A DNA stretch of 64,000 bases from Pseudomonas sp. F(2018). GTDB taxonomy: Bacteria > Pseudomonadota > Gammaproteobacteria > Pseudomonadales > Pseudomonadaceae. The translations under genes were made by a program, and so were the position numbers. The notes under the pieces were generated by a model, which was not told the DNA's origin, made no database searches, and worked only from the letters and a program-made list of their open reading frames with translations. Every line of letters begins with the position of its first letter. Positions within the stretch are counted from its first letter, which is position 1. The stretch lies in NCBI RefSeq assembly GCF_005508865.1, contig NZ_SCOM01000006.1, positions 102,885-166,884 on the forward strand, written 5' to 3'. Shown piece by piece: positions 35,938-44,148 of the stretch.

Positions 35938-36258
35938 ATGAAAAAGCAAATCCTCGCCGCCCTGTTCGTGTCCACCTTCGCCGCTAGCGGCATCACCTTC
36001 GCAGCCGACGGTTTCGACCGCACCGGCAGCTATATCGCCGAAGATGGCTTCGATCGCACCAGCAGCGCCGTGGCCGCCGATGGCTTCGATCGCACCGGCA
36101 GCAACGTCGCCGAAGACGGCTTCAACCGCACTGGCAGCGCCGTGGCCGAAGACGGTTCCGAGCGTGTAGGTGACAAGATCGCCGCCGATGGTTTCGACCG
36201 TACTGGCAGCAACGTCGCCGAAGACGGCTTCGACCGCACCGCTAGCAACATCGCCTGA
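35938..36258 (+). CDS. Secreted 12-residue-repeat protein, copy 1 (seven repeats)
   Basis: Exported 106-residue protein. A signal peptide (MKKQILAALFVSTFAASGITFA) is followed by seven perfect-register 12-residue repeats from residue 22 to 105 with pattern A-x-D-G-[FS]-[DNE]-R-[TV]-[GSA]-[SD]-x-[VI]. Six units are of the DGFDRTGS kind and the fifth is a variant, DGSERVGDKI. There are no cysteines, no aromatic residue besides Phe/Tyr in the units, and charge alternates (D, E, R). I do not recognise a function. Similar Gly-Asp-Arg repeat proteins (AEGGxDR type) occur in other pseudomonads as hypothetical secreted proteins. A solenoid or ion-binding role is possible but unproven. Confidence 0.85.
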   Translation: MKKQILAALFVSTFAASGITFAADGFDRTGSYIAEDGFDRTSSAVAADGFDRTGSNVAEDGFNRTGSAVAEDGSERVGDKIAADGFDRTGSNVAEDGFDRTASNIA

Positions 36259-36316
36259 GTAGTCTCTATGGAGTCAGGAGCCAGCAAGCAATGACGTGTG
36301 CACAGCTCGAAAGCCA

Positions 36317-36347
36317 GAAGGCGCCCACCGTGGCGCCTTCGCCTTTT
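36317..36347 (+). terminator. Terminator of repeat-protein cassette 1
   Basis: Perfect nine-base stem GAAGGCGCC (36317-36325) and GGCGCCTTC (36332-36340), loop CACCGT, followed by GCCTTTT. The identical hairpin ends cassette 2. Confidence 0.85.
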
Positions 36348-36349
36348 CT

Positions 36350-36717
36350 ACTGCAGGCATTCTGCCGGTGAGCCAGGCGTTTATCGCCAGGCGCAACCAA
36401 ATCCGCTACGCCCTCTTCGCATCTCTTCGGTAATGCCTCACCGCGCGCAAACAACCTCCACGCAGCAGCCAACCCTCCTCGCTATAGCAGCCTTGTCCCT
36501 CTCGCCCAAGACCAATGATCCCGTGCTCACACGCACGAAGCTTCTGTGCGCAGGAACGACTTACGACTCCCAGGGTGATCAAGGGCCGGCAGAACCTGCC
36601 CATCAGAACATCGATACGGCTGATAGGACCCGCTGAAAAGCACCAGATCACGCAGCCATAATCAGCCGAAAGCACTGATTTAGAGAGGCTCCAGCAACCA
36701 TCAACAGCGATGATTTT
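36350..36717. other. Spacer between the two repeat-protein cassettes
   Basis: 368 bases with lower GC than the surroundings and no convincing gene. Short open frames here have no ribosome site or recognisable product. ATCGATACGGCTGATAGG (about 36610) resembles ATCGATAAGGCTGATGCG upstream of cassette 1 (about 35829), hinting that the duplicated segment was originally longer and has decayed. Confidence 0.5.
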
Positions 36718-36809
36718 CAGCATCGACCGCTTCAAGTTCTCTCGATGAACACCTTCCCCGAACATAGGCTCCGTAGACAACTTCAACCCCTACCCCGGAG
36801 CACCAAACA

Positions 36810-37202
36810 ATGAAAAAGCAAATCCTCGCCGCCCTGTTCGTGTCCACCTTCGCCGCCAGCGGCATCACCTTCGCGGCCGACGGTTTCGACCGTACCGGCA
36901 GCGCCGTAGCCGCCGATGGCTTCGATCGCACCGGCAGCAACGTCGCCGAAGACGGCTTCAACCGCACTGGCAGCGCCGTGGCCGAAGACGGTTCCGAGCG
37001 TGTAGGTGACAAGATTGCCGCCGATGGTTTCGATCGCACTGGCAGCAACATCGCCGAAGACGGCTTCGACCGCACCGGTAGCAACATCGCCGCTGATGGC
37101 GCCGAGCGTGTAGGTGACAAGATTGCCGCCGACGGTTTCGATCGCACTGGCAGCAACGTCGCCGAAGATGGCTTCGACCGCACCGCTAGCAACATCGCCT
37201 GA
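36810..37202 (+). CDS. Secreted 12-residue-repeat protein, copy 2 (nine repeats)
   Basis: 130-residue paralog with the same signal peptide as copy 1 and nine 12-residue repeats (residues 22-129). Units four and seven are the variant kind (DGSERVGDKI, DGAERVGDKI); the rest are DGFDRTGS or DGFNRTGS kind, and the last is DGFDRTASNI as in copy 1. Compared with copy 1 it lacks one early unit and has three extra internal units, which suggests unit-level slippage. Same CGGAG ribosome site and the same leader. Function unknown; the export signal places it in the periplasm, surface or medium. Confidence 0.85.
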   Translation: MKKQILAALFVSTFAASGITFAADGFDRTGSAVAADGFDRTGSNVAEDGFNRTGSAVAEDGSERVGDKIAADGFDRTGSNIAEDGFDRTGSNIAADGAERVGDKIAADGFDRTGSNVAEDGFDRTASNIA

Positions 37203-37260
37203 GTAATCCCCATGGAGTCAGGAGCCGGCAAGCGATGATGTGTGCACAGCTCGAAAGCCA

Positions 37261-37291
37261 GAAGGCGCCCACCGTGGCGCCTTCGCCTTTT
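37261..37291 (+). terminator. Terminator of repeat-protein cassette 2
   Basis: Stem GAAGGCGCC (37261-37269) and GGCGCCTTC (37276-37284), loop CACCGT, then GCCTTTTCT. It lies 9 bases from the convergent pxpC stop and may serve both sides. Confidence 0.85.
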
Positions 37292-37299
37292 CTGGGCGG

Positions 37300-38220
37300 T
37301 CAGTTGTTGAAGAAGCGATAGAACTCGCGCAATTCGGCCTGGGCGTCGCTGACGCTGACCTGGGTGAAACGCAGTTTCTGTTGCGCCGGGCATTGCGCCA
37401 GGCGCCATTGGTCCAGCGGGTGCAGCCAGCCGAGGATGGGATAGCCACCCATGGTCTGGCGATCGGCCTGCAGGATGATCGGCTGTCCATCCGGCGGCAC
37501 CTGGATGGCGCCACGGGCCACGCCGAGCGACCACTGCCGTTGTGGCGCCGATACCGCCTCACCCTGCAGGCGCGCGCCCATGCGATCGGATTGCGGGCTG
37601 AGCTGCCAGCTCTGCTCGAAGAATGTGGCCAGCGCGGCCTCGCTGAACTCCACCGCGTCGCCACCGGTGATCACCCGCAGCAGGGGCGCGGCGCGATAGT
37701 CCGGCAGGTAGGGCCAGGGCACGCTGGCGGCGCAGGCGAAATGAGCCGAGCCACAGAGCAGTTCATCCTCGACAGCCAACTTGCCGCCGCGACCATCCAG
37801 GCCACCCAGGCCCTCGCGCAACTGGGTGCTGACACTGCCCAGCAGCGGCGCCGCACGAAAACCACCCGCTACCGCCAGATAGGCACGCTGGCCGTTGCGT
37901 GCATAACCCAGGCGAATCCGCTGGCCGGCACGCACGGCGAAGCGAGCCCAGCCGGGCAGTGGCTTACCATCGACGCTCAACGGCGTATCGGCGCCGGTCA
38001 GGGCCAGCCAGGTATCCACGCGGCTGTGCAGCTCCGCATCGCCCAAGGCGATCTCCAGCAACGGCGTGCCCGGTGGATTGCCCAGCAGTCGGTTGGCCCA
38101 GGCGGCCGCATGCAGGTCCTGTGGACCACTGGGCGACACCCCGAGGTGCTGCCAGCCAGCGCGCCCGCCATCCAGCAGCAGGCTCTGCGGCCCCGCACGC
38201 ACGACGAGCAGGCCGCTCAT
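37300..38220 (-). CDS. pxpC: 5-oxoprolinase subunit C (biotin-dependent carboxylase-like domain)
   Basis: 306-residue PxpC/KipA-type protein (AHS2 domain). It shows the family start GLLVVRAGPQSLLLDGGRAGWQHLGVSPSG with DLHAAAWANRLLGNP and late QPIILQADRQTMGGYPILG. With PxpA and PxpB it forms the prokaryotic ATP-dependent 5-oxoprolinase, which opens the lactam damage product pyroglutamate to glutamate. Its start overlaps the pxpB stop by 4 bases. Last gene of pxpA-pxpB-pxpC. Confidence 0.93.
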   Translation of the reverse strand: MSGLLVVRAGPQSLLLDGGRAGWQHLGVSPSGPQDLHAAAWANRLLGNPPGTPLLEIALGDAELHSRVDTWLALTGADTPLSVDGKPLPGWARFAVRAGQRIRLGYARNGQRAYLAVAGGFRAAPLLGSVSTQLREGLGGLDGRGGKLAVEDELLCGSAHFACAASVPWPYLPDYRAAPLLRVITGGDAVEFSEAALATFFEQSWQLSPQSDRMGARLQGEAVSAPQRQWSLGVARGAIQVPPDGQPIILQADRQTMGGYPILGWLHPLDQWRLAQCPAQQKLRFTQVSVSDAQAELREFYRFFNN

Positions 38221-38891
38221 TGGCGCAGCTCGGCGCGGTAGCGCGCCTGGTCGATGGGCGAGAAGCGCACCCGATCACCGAGCGCCAGCGGGCAAGGCGG
38301 CGTGCGGGCCGCGTCAAACAGGGGCGACGGGCTTAGTCCGAGCAAATGCCAGCCTCCGGGCGAGGCCTGCGGGTAGATGGCGGTCTGCCGCTCGGCAATG
38401 GCCAGGCTGCCGGCCGGCACCAGAGTGCGTGGCGTGGCCCGGCGCGGCAGAGCCAGGCGCTCGTGCAGCTCGCCCAGATAGGCGAAGCCGGGAGCGAAGC
38501 CGATGGCGCCGACCCGGTACTCGGTGGCGCTGTGCAGTTCAATCACCTGCTCCACCGACAGCCGGCAGCTGCGCGCCACGTCGGCCAGGTCCTCGCCGGC
38601 ATACCACACGGGAATCTCATGCAGGCGCCCTGCATCGCTCACCACAGGCGCCGCCAGCCAGGCATCCAGCAGCGGCGTGAGCCGCTCGGCCAGTTGCAGA
38701 TGATCGGTGCGCAGCAGGTCGTAGTGCAGCAGCAGGCTGGTCCAGCCGGGCACCAGATCGGTGAGCAGCGGCCCCAGCTCGCGACGAATGCGCTCGGCCA
38801 GCGCGGCGATGCGCAGCGGCAGGTCGGGCGTCGGCTGCTCGGCCAGCACCAGCAGCAGGGCTTCGGCGCCGGCCGGCTCGAGGCGGATCAC
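38217..38891 (-). CDS. pxpB: 5-oxoprolinase subunit B (KipI-like)
   Basis: 224-residue AHS1/KipI-family protein. The core has GWTSLLLHYD, IPVWYAGEDLADVA and IGFAPGFAYLGELHERLALPRRATPR, then GSLAIAERQTAIYPQASPGGWHLLG, the classic KipI/PxpB signature. Partner of PxpC in the 5-oxoprolinase. Overlaps both pxpA and pxpC by 4 bases, so all three are translationally coupled. Confidence 0.94.
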   Translation of the reverse strand: MIRLEPAGAEALLLVLAEQPTPDLPLRIAALAERIRRELGPLLTDLVPGWTSLLLHYDLLRTDHLQLAERLTPLLDAWLAAPVVSDAGRLHEIPVWYAGEDLADVARSCRLSVEQVIELHSATEYRVGAIGFAPGFAYLGELHERLALPRRATPRTLVPAGSLAIAERQTAIYPQASPGGWHLLGLSPSPLFDAARTPPCPLALGDRVRFSPIDQARYRAELRQ

Positions 38892-39631
38892 AGGGCGTCC
38901 AGCAGGGCTCGCAGCCGACGCAGCACGGCCAGCGACTCGGCGTTGTCGCCGTGCACGCAGAGGCTATCGGCCTGCAGCTGCAAAGGTTTGCCATCGATAT
39001 CGGTGAAGGCCTCGCCGGCGGCGATGGCCAGCGCCTGCTGGAGGATGCGTTCGGGCTGCTGGTGCACCGCACCGGCCAGGCGCCGCGGCGCCAGCTGGCC
39101 GTCGGCGAGATAGGCGCGGTCGGCGAAGGCCTCGAACAGCAGCGGCACGCCCGCCGCCTCGGCCAGGCGGCGCTCGCGCGTATTGTCGGCCAGGGCCAGG
39201 ACCATCAGCGGCAGGCCTTGGCGGTACGAGGCGCAGGCCGCCAGTACCGCATCGAACAGCGCATCGTCGCGCACCAGGTCGTTGTACAGCGCGCCATGCG
39301 GCTTGACGTAGGCGACCTGGGCGCCGGCAGCGCGGCAGAAGGCGTCCAGCGCACCGAGCTGATACAGCACCAGGGCGGTGACCTCGTCCGGCGAGCAATT
39401 CAGGTGGCGACGGCCGAAGCCCTGCAGATCGGGATAGGAAGGATGGGCGCCGATGCTCACGCCATGCTGCACGGCCAGGGCCACGCTGCGGCGCATGATC
39501 AGCGGATCGCCGGCGTGGAAGCCGCAGGCCAGGTTGGCCTGGTCCACCAGAGGCATGGCGTGCTCGTCGTCGCCCATGCGCCAGGCGCCGTAGCTCTCGC
39601 CCATGTCGCAGTTCAGCAGTATTCGGGACAT
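38888..39631 (-). CDS. pxpA: 5-oxoprolinase subunit A (LamB/YcsF family)
   Basis: 247-residue LamB/YcsF protein with the hallmark LLNCDMGESYGAW near the start, NLACGFHAGDP, GAHPSYPD and VKPHGALYN, lining the presumed active site that binds 5-oxoproline. First gene of the pxpABC operon. A hairpin (39704-39731) that ends the speC unit lies upstream. Confidence 0.95.
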   Translation of the reverse strand: MSRILLNCDMGESYGAWRMGDDEHAMPLVDQANLACGFHAGDPLIMRRSVALAVQHGVSIGAHPSYPDLQGFGRRHLNCSPDEVTALVLYQLGALDAFCRAAGAQVAYVKPHGALYNDLVRDDALFDAVLAACASYRQGLPLMVLALADNTRERRLAEAAGVPLLFEAFADRAYLADGQLAPRRLAGAVHQQPERILQQALAIAAGEAFTDIDGKPLQLQADSLCVHGDNAESLAVLRRLRALLDAL

Positions 39632-39703
39632 CTGCGCTCCTCCTGGAAGTCGCGCGTTATCGCGTAAATCGCCAGGCCGTGCAACTGAGCCTAGCCCAGC
39701 AAC

Positions 39704-39731
39704 GAAAAGGCCCGCACGAGGCGGGCCTTGG
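39704..39731 (-). terminator. speC terminator
   Basis: Hairpin AAAGGCCCGC / GCGGGCCTT with an ACGA loop, just past the speC stop. On the minus strand it is followed by TTTTCGTTG, a fair T-rich tail. The pxpA start lies 70 bases further on. Confidence 0.75.
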
Positions 39732-39746
39732 CTTTACCACACAGGC

Positions 39747-40910
39747 TTACAGGTAGAAGGCCTTCAGCGGCGGGAAGCCGTTGAACTCCACGGCGCTGTA
39801 GCTGGTGGTGTAGGCGCCGGTGGACAGCCAGTACAGGCGGTCTTCGGCGGCCAGGTTCAGCGGCAGGCCGTACTTGTAGTTCTCGTACATGATGTCGGCG
39901 CTGTCGCAGGTTGGGCCGGCGATGATGACTTCTTCCATCTCGCCCTTGCGCTCGGTCCAGATCGGGAACTTGATGGACTCGTCCATGGTTTCGATCAGGC
40001 CGCTGAACTTGCCCACGTCGGTGTAGATCCAGCGCTCCACGGCGGTACGCGACTTGCGCGCGATCAGCACCACTTCGCTGACCAGGATACCGGCGTTGGC
40101 GATCAGCGAACGGCCCGGCTCGAGGATGATTTCCGGCAGCTCGTCACCGAAGTCTTCCTTGAGGAAGCGGGTGATTTCCTCGGCGTAGGTCTCCAGATCG
40201 TTGGTGCGCTGGATGTAGTTGGCCGGGAAGCCGCCACCCATGTTGATCATCTGCAGGGTGATGCCGTCTTCTTCTTTCAGACGCTCGAAGATCACCTTGA
40301 CCTTGGCGATGGCGGCGTCCCACACGTCGATGTCGCGCTGCTGCGAGCCGACATGGAAGGAGATGCCGTACGGCACCAGGCCCAGCTGCTTGGCCAGGAT
40401 CAGCAGATCCAGGGCCATGTCCGGGTTGCAGCCGAACTTGCGGGAGAGCGGCCAGTCGGCGCTGGTCGAACCCTCGGTGAGGATACGCACGTAGACCTTG
40501 GCGCCCGGCGCGGCCTTGGCGATATTGCGCAGGTCCGCCTCGGAATCCGTGGCGAACAGGCGCACACCCTTCTCGAAGAAGTAGCGAATGTCGCGGGCTT
40601 TCTTGATGGTGTTGCCGTAGCTGATGCGCTCCGGGCCGACGCCGGCACTCATGACCTTGTCCAGCTCGTAGATCGAGGCGATGTCGAAGTTGGAGCCCTT
40701 GTCACGCAGCAGCTCGGTGATCTCGATGGCCGGGTTGGCCTTCACCGCGTAGTAGATCTTGGCGAAGGGGAAGCAGTTGACCAGCTGATCGTAGGAATTG
40801 GAGATGGTCTGCTTGTCGATCACCACGAAGGGGGTTTCTTGCTGATCGGCAAACGCCTTCATGCGCTTGAAAGTTTCGGGTGCGAAATAGTCTTCGACCT
40901 TGATCGACAT
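39747..40910 (-). CDS. speC: Type III PLP-dependent ornithine (lysine/ornithine) decarboxylase
   Basis: 387-residue alanine-racemase-fold decarboxylase that makes putrescine from ornithine. The PLP lysine is Lys57 in YYAVKANP; HVGSQQ, GGGFPANY and EPGRSL form the cofactor pocket; the C-terminal GPTCDSADIM carries the catalytic Cys and Asp. Length equals that of P. aeruginosa SpeC. The start at 40910 (MSIKVEDYF) has GGAG eight bases upstream; the open frame to 40931 is not supported. Closely resembles eukaryote-like bacterial ODCs; some relatives also accept lysine. Confidence 0.95.
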   Translation of the reverse strand: MSIKVEDYFAPETFKRMKAFADQQETPFVVIDKQTISNSYDQLVNCFPFAKIYYAVKANPAIEITELLRDKGSNFDIASIYELDKVMSAGVGPERISYGNTIKKARDIRYFFEKGVRLFATDSEADLRNIAKAAPGAKVYVRILTEGSTSADWPLSRKFGCNPDMALDLLILAKQLGLVPYGISFHVGSQQRDIDVWDAAIAKVKVIFERLKEEDGITLQMINMGGGFPANYIQRTNDLETYAEEITRFLKEDFGDELPEIILEPGRSLIANAGILVSEVVLIARKSRTAVERWIYTDVGKFSGLIETMDESIKFPIWTERKGEMEEVIIAGPTCDSADIMYENYKYGLPLNLAAEDRLYWLSTGAYTTSYSAVEFNGFPPLKAFYL

Positions 40911-41554
40911 GCTCGGGACTCCAAATGGCAAAACACGTTATTGAAAGAGGGAGTGGCTCTGTATTACGAGCCGCGAACGCCTGATCAGTTTCCCCACTTT
41001 GGTTCGCCTACTTCCCAAGGCATGTCGCCGAGTACCCGGAAGGTCTCTCGTCGTCAGTACTTGAGCCGGATGGATCGTTTCCAGCATGAGCGTTCGGGCG
41101 CGAACTTTAGGACCATGAGCCCCACAGATCAACCGAAAATTGCCGCGCTTTTGCACCCGGTTGTCGCCTGCCTGATTGACTGTTTTCGATCCTTAACAAA
41201 ACGTCCGAAATGCTGCACAAATCGCCCTGATCACAAGATGCGGCAGGCAAGACCCGGGACGCGACCCTTGCGGAACCGAATAGCAACCGCAGCCCCTCCG
41301 CCGAGATACTCCGCCATGAGCCAAAGCCAGCCCTCCCGACGACTCGGTATCAACCTGCTACCCGCCCGGCCAGTCAGGAGCCCCTCCGGAAATGCAGAAC
41401 CTCTGCCCGCGCGAAACCTGAATGAGCGGGCATACACCCCCGCTAGAACCCCTGGCGGGACGGCCTCGCCGCCGCTGTCATGACCCGAATAGCGGGGCCC
41501 AGCAGCGCTTCTTAGAATTTCACTTCCCAATCAGCCCGCGGGTGAGAAAAGACG
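40911..41554. other. 644-base non-coding region between speC and the accessory block
   Basis: Divergent region upstream of speC and the acyl-CoA ligase; it should contain both promoters. No gene was recognised: an antisense frame at 41231-41530 has no ribosome site and no family pattern. A weak dyad CCCGCTAGAACCCCTGGCGGG occurs near 41448. Base composition falls relative to the flanks (about 41140-41240 is the least GC-rich part), consistent with a junction between core and accessory DNA. Confidence 0.6.
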
Positions 41555-43201
41555 ATGCTAGGCAGCATGATGGAAGTGCCTCTGAACGTGATCAGCATCA
41601 TCAGGCACGCCGCATCCAATCACCCCCAGGCCGAGATCGTCAGCCGAGAGCCCAGCAACCAGCTGCACTGCTACACCTATGCCAGCGCTTACCGGCGCAT
41701 ATGCCAGCTGGGCAGGGCCCTGGCCCGTCTGAATCTGCAACAGGGCGATCGCATCGCGACCCTCGCCTGGAACAACTACCGGCACTTTGAGCTGTACTAC
41801 GCCACCGCTGGCATGGGACTGGTCTGCCATACGATCAATCCACGTCTGCACGCAGCGGATGTCGCCTGGATCGCCAACCACGCCCAGGACCGGGTGCTGT
41901 GCTTCGACCGCGCCTTCCTGCCACTGGTCATAGAACTGCTGCCCGAACTGCAAAGCGTCGAGCACTTCATCGTGCTGGACGACTCGGCGACCGACTGGTC
42001 GTCCGCCCGGGTGGACCTGCAGGCTTACGAACGCCTGCTGGCCGCCGAATCCGACGGCACCCTCGACTGGCCGACGCTGGATGAAAACAGCCCGTGCGGC
42101 CTGTGCTACACCTCCGGCACCACCGGCAAACCCAAAGGGGTGACCTACTCCCACCGCTCGACGGTGCTGCACGCCTATGCCAGCGCCCTACCCGACTCTT
42201 TCAGGTTGTCCGCGCGCGAGACCGTCATGCCGATCGTGCCGATGTTCCATGTCAACGCCTGGGGCTTGCCCTACAGTCTGCCGCTGGTGGGCGCCCGCAT
42301 CGTGTTTCCCGGCGAATACCTGGACGGCCAAAGCCTCTACACCCTCTGCGAACAGCAGCACGTCACCCTGGCGGCGGGCGTGCCAACAGTCTGGCTGGGC
42401 ATACTCGAGCACGTGAAAAAGTCGGGGCACGGCTTTTCCTCTCTCGAGCGCGCGCTGATCGGCGGCTCAGCCGCCTCGGAAAGCATGCTGCACACCCTGG
42501 AGGAGCTTCACGGCGTGGAGGTACTGCACGCCTGGGGCATGACCGAGATCAGCCCGACCGGGGCCGTCAACCAGCCGACCCCAGCCTCTCGACAGCAACC
42601 CGTCGAAACCCTGGCCTTCAAGAAGAAACAGGGCCGAGCTATTCCCGGCATCCTGTTCCGGCTTGAGGACGAAGCCGGCGGAGAGCAGCCCTGGGATGAC
42701 AAGAGCGCTGGCCATCTGCTGGTACGCGGCCCCTGGGTCGTCGACACCTATGCGGGCGGTATCGCCGGCGCACGCCCGGACGGATGGTTCGACACCGGTG
42801 ATATTGCGACGATCGACCCCCACGGTTTCATGCAGATCGTCGACCGCAGCAAGGACCTCATAAAGTCCGGTGGGGAATGGATCAGCTCGGTGACACTCGA
42901 GGATGCCGCTACGGCGCACCCGGATGTTCTAGAGGCCGGCGTCATCGGCATCCCGCATCCGAAATGGGTCGAAAGGCCGCTGCTGGTCTGTGTCATCCGC
43001 GATGGCTCCAACCTCGACGCCCAGGCCCTCAGGGCGTTCCTCAGCGAGCGCCTGGCCAAGTGGTGGGTGCCCGATGCCATCGAACTGGTCGCGCAGCTGC
43101 CCCATGGCGCCACGGGCAAGTTGCTCAAGACCGAGCTACGCAAACAGTTCGCGCACTACACCCTGGCAACCGCAGCGGCAAATGAACTGGGACAGCCATG
43201 A
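41555..43201 (+). CDS. Fatty-acid/acyl-CoA ligase (AMP-forming)
   Basis: 548-residue ANL-superfamily acid-CoA ligase. The P-loop is YTSGTTGKPKG (about 185-195), followed by a PMFHVNAWGLPY acyl-pocket segment, WGMTEISPTG, WFDTGDIA, the hinge DRSKDLIKSGGEWIS and a C-terminal lysine in GATGKLLK. The pattern is closest to AlkK-like medium/long-chain or aryl-acid ligases; the exact acid cannot be read. It overlaps the following SDR gene by 4 bases (ATGA). The pair should activate an acid and reduce its CoA derivative. Confidence 0.88.
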   Translation: MLGSMMEVPLNVISIIRHAASNHPQAEIVSREPSNQLHCYTYASAYRRICQLGRALARLNLQQGDRIATLAWNNYRHFELYYATAGMGLVCHTINPRLHAADVAWIANHAQDRVLCFDRAFLPLVIELLPELQSVEHFIVLDDSATDWSSARVDLQAYERLLAAESDGTLDWPTLDENSPCGLCYTSGTTGKPKGVTYSHRSTVLHAYASALPDSFRLSARETVMPIVPMFHVNAWGLPYSLPLVGARIVFPGEYLDGQSLYTLCEQQHVTLAAGVPTVWLGILEHVKKSGHGFSSLERALIGGSAASESMLHTLEELHGVEVLHAWGMTEISPTGAVNQPTPASRQQPVETLAFKKKQGRAIPGILFRLEDEAGGEQPWDDKSAGHLLVRGPWVVDTYAGGIAGARPDGWFDTGDIATIDPHGFMQIVDRSKDLIKSGGEWISSVTLEDAATAHPDVLEAGVIGIPHPKWVERPLLVCVIRDGSNLDAQALRAFLSERLAKWWVPDAIELVAQLPHGATGKLLKTELRKQFAHYTLATAAANELGQP

Positions 43202-44007
43202 CACAGATATTCGGCAGCGAAGTGCTGCAAGGTCAGCACGCGTTTCTCACCGGCGCAGGCAGCGGGATAAACCTGAGCATCGCCAAGCTGTTCGCCAGCC
43301 AAGGGGCCAGTGTCTCGATCGTTGGCCGCAACCTGGACAAAGCCCAGGCTGCTGCAGCCGACATCAATGCGGCCGGTGGTAGGGCGGCGGGCTTCTCCGC
43401 GGATGTGCGCGACATACAAGCGCTCACCCAGGCCATGGTTGAAGCCTGCCAGCGCTTCGGGCCGATCAACATCTGTGTGGCGGGCGCCGCCGGCAACTTC
43501 GTCGCCAAGGCCAATAAACTGTCCGCCAACGGGTTCCGCACCGTGGTGGATATCGACCTGATGGGCACCTTCAACACCTTCCGCACGGCATACGATTTCC
43601 TTCGCCGCCCAGCCAGCCTCCTAGCCATTTCCGCCGTCCAGTCCAGCCTGCCCATGTTTGGCCAGGCGCATGTCTGCGCCGCCAAGGCCGGTGTCGAGAT
43701 GCTGGTCAGGTCACTGAGCGTGGAATGGGCGGCAGAGGGCATACGCTGCAATGCCATTGCTCCCGGCCCGGTCGATCAGACCGAAGGCATGAGTCGGCTG
43801 GCACCGGAGGGCGAGCAAAGTTGGGCCCAGCTGCTGCAGGGCATACCGTCCGGGCGGGCCGGGCGGCGCGAGGAGATCGCCAATCTCGCGCTGTTCCTGG
43901 CCAGCGGGGCCGCCAGCTACATCAATGGAACGGTGGTCGTCATCGATGGCGGACAGAGCAATCTGGGGTCGTTCACCATGGGCTCGGTGCTGAAAAACAC
44001 CCTGTAA
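43198..44007 (+). CDS. SDR oxidoreductase resembling 2,4-dienoyl-CoA reductase (DECR type)
   Basis: 269-residue short-chain dehydrogenase. The cofactor loop is TGAGSGIN; VVDIDLMGTFNTFR matches the Asn/Asp active-site strand of DECR enzymes. The usual YxxxK has Val159 in place of Tyr (AHVCAAK, Lys163), and the following VEWAAEGIRCNAIAPGPVDQTEG parallels human peroxisomal DECR2, which also lacks the canonical Tyr. This points to an NADPH-dependent enoyl/dienoyl-CoA reductase rather than an alcohol dehydrogenase. Coupled translation with the CoA ligase fits degradation of an unsaturated acid. Confidence 0.8.
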   Translation: MTQIFGSEVLQGQHAFLTGAGSGINLSIAKLFASQGASVSIVGRNLDKAQAAAADINAAGGRAAGFSADVRDIQALTQAMVEACQRFGPINICVAGAAGNFVAKANKLSANGFRTVVDIDLMGTFNTFRTAYDFLRRPASLLAISAVQSSLPMFGQAHVCAAKAGVEMLVRSLSVEWAAEGIRCNAIAPGPVDQTEGMSRLAPEGEQSWAQLLQGIPSGRAGRREEIANLALFLASGAASYINGTVVVIDGGQSNLGSFTMGSVLKNTL

Positions 44008-44148
44008 CCCACCCCCGACGCAGCTGGCGGCCGCCACCACCTCGCCATTCGAACAGCGCCCCGCGGCGGCGCTCGGCGAACGGCCGGCCCCCACCTCGCA
44101 GGACGCCGCCTCCAGCCCTGTCAAAAACTCAATAACCAGGGGCCTACC

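Larger units (their letters stand above)
35846..36349 (+). repeat. Repeat-protein cassette, copy 1 (504 bp)
   Basis: Self-contained unit: 92-base leader, the 106-codon repeat gene, a 91-base tail and its terminator. Copy 2 (36718-37293, 576 bp) has exactly the same leader and tail lengths. The 72-base difference lies wholly in the coding repeats and equals two 36-base units. The leaders differ at about six positions only. Confidence 0.9.
36718..37293 (+). repeat. Repeat-protein cassette, copy 2 (576 bp)
   Basis: Tandem, same-orientation copy of 35846-36349 with leader, gene, tail and terminator all retained. Near identity of the non-coding flanks points to recent duplication or gene conversion. 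Confidence 0.9.

Noticed and set aside
36258..36320. Tiny conserved frame MESGASKQ after each repeat gene
   Set aside because: Eight codons only, no ribosome site; conservation is explained by the duplicated tail.
36001..37196. Regular 36-base repeats resembling a CRISPR array
   Set aside because: Repeats are contiguous, in frame, without unique spacers, and encode the 12-residue units of two signal-peptide proteins.
36701..37534. Minus-strand 277-codon frame across repeat cassette 2
   Set aside because: Reverse-complement shadow of the repeats (RSKPS-type pattern), no ribosome site.
41231..41530. Minus-strand 99-codon frame between speC and the CoA ligase
   Set aside because: No ribosome site, low-complexity composition and no family match.
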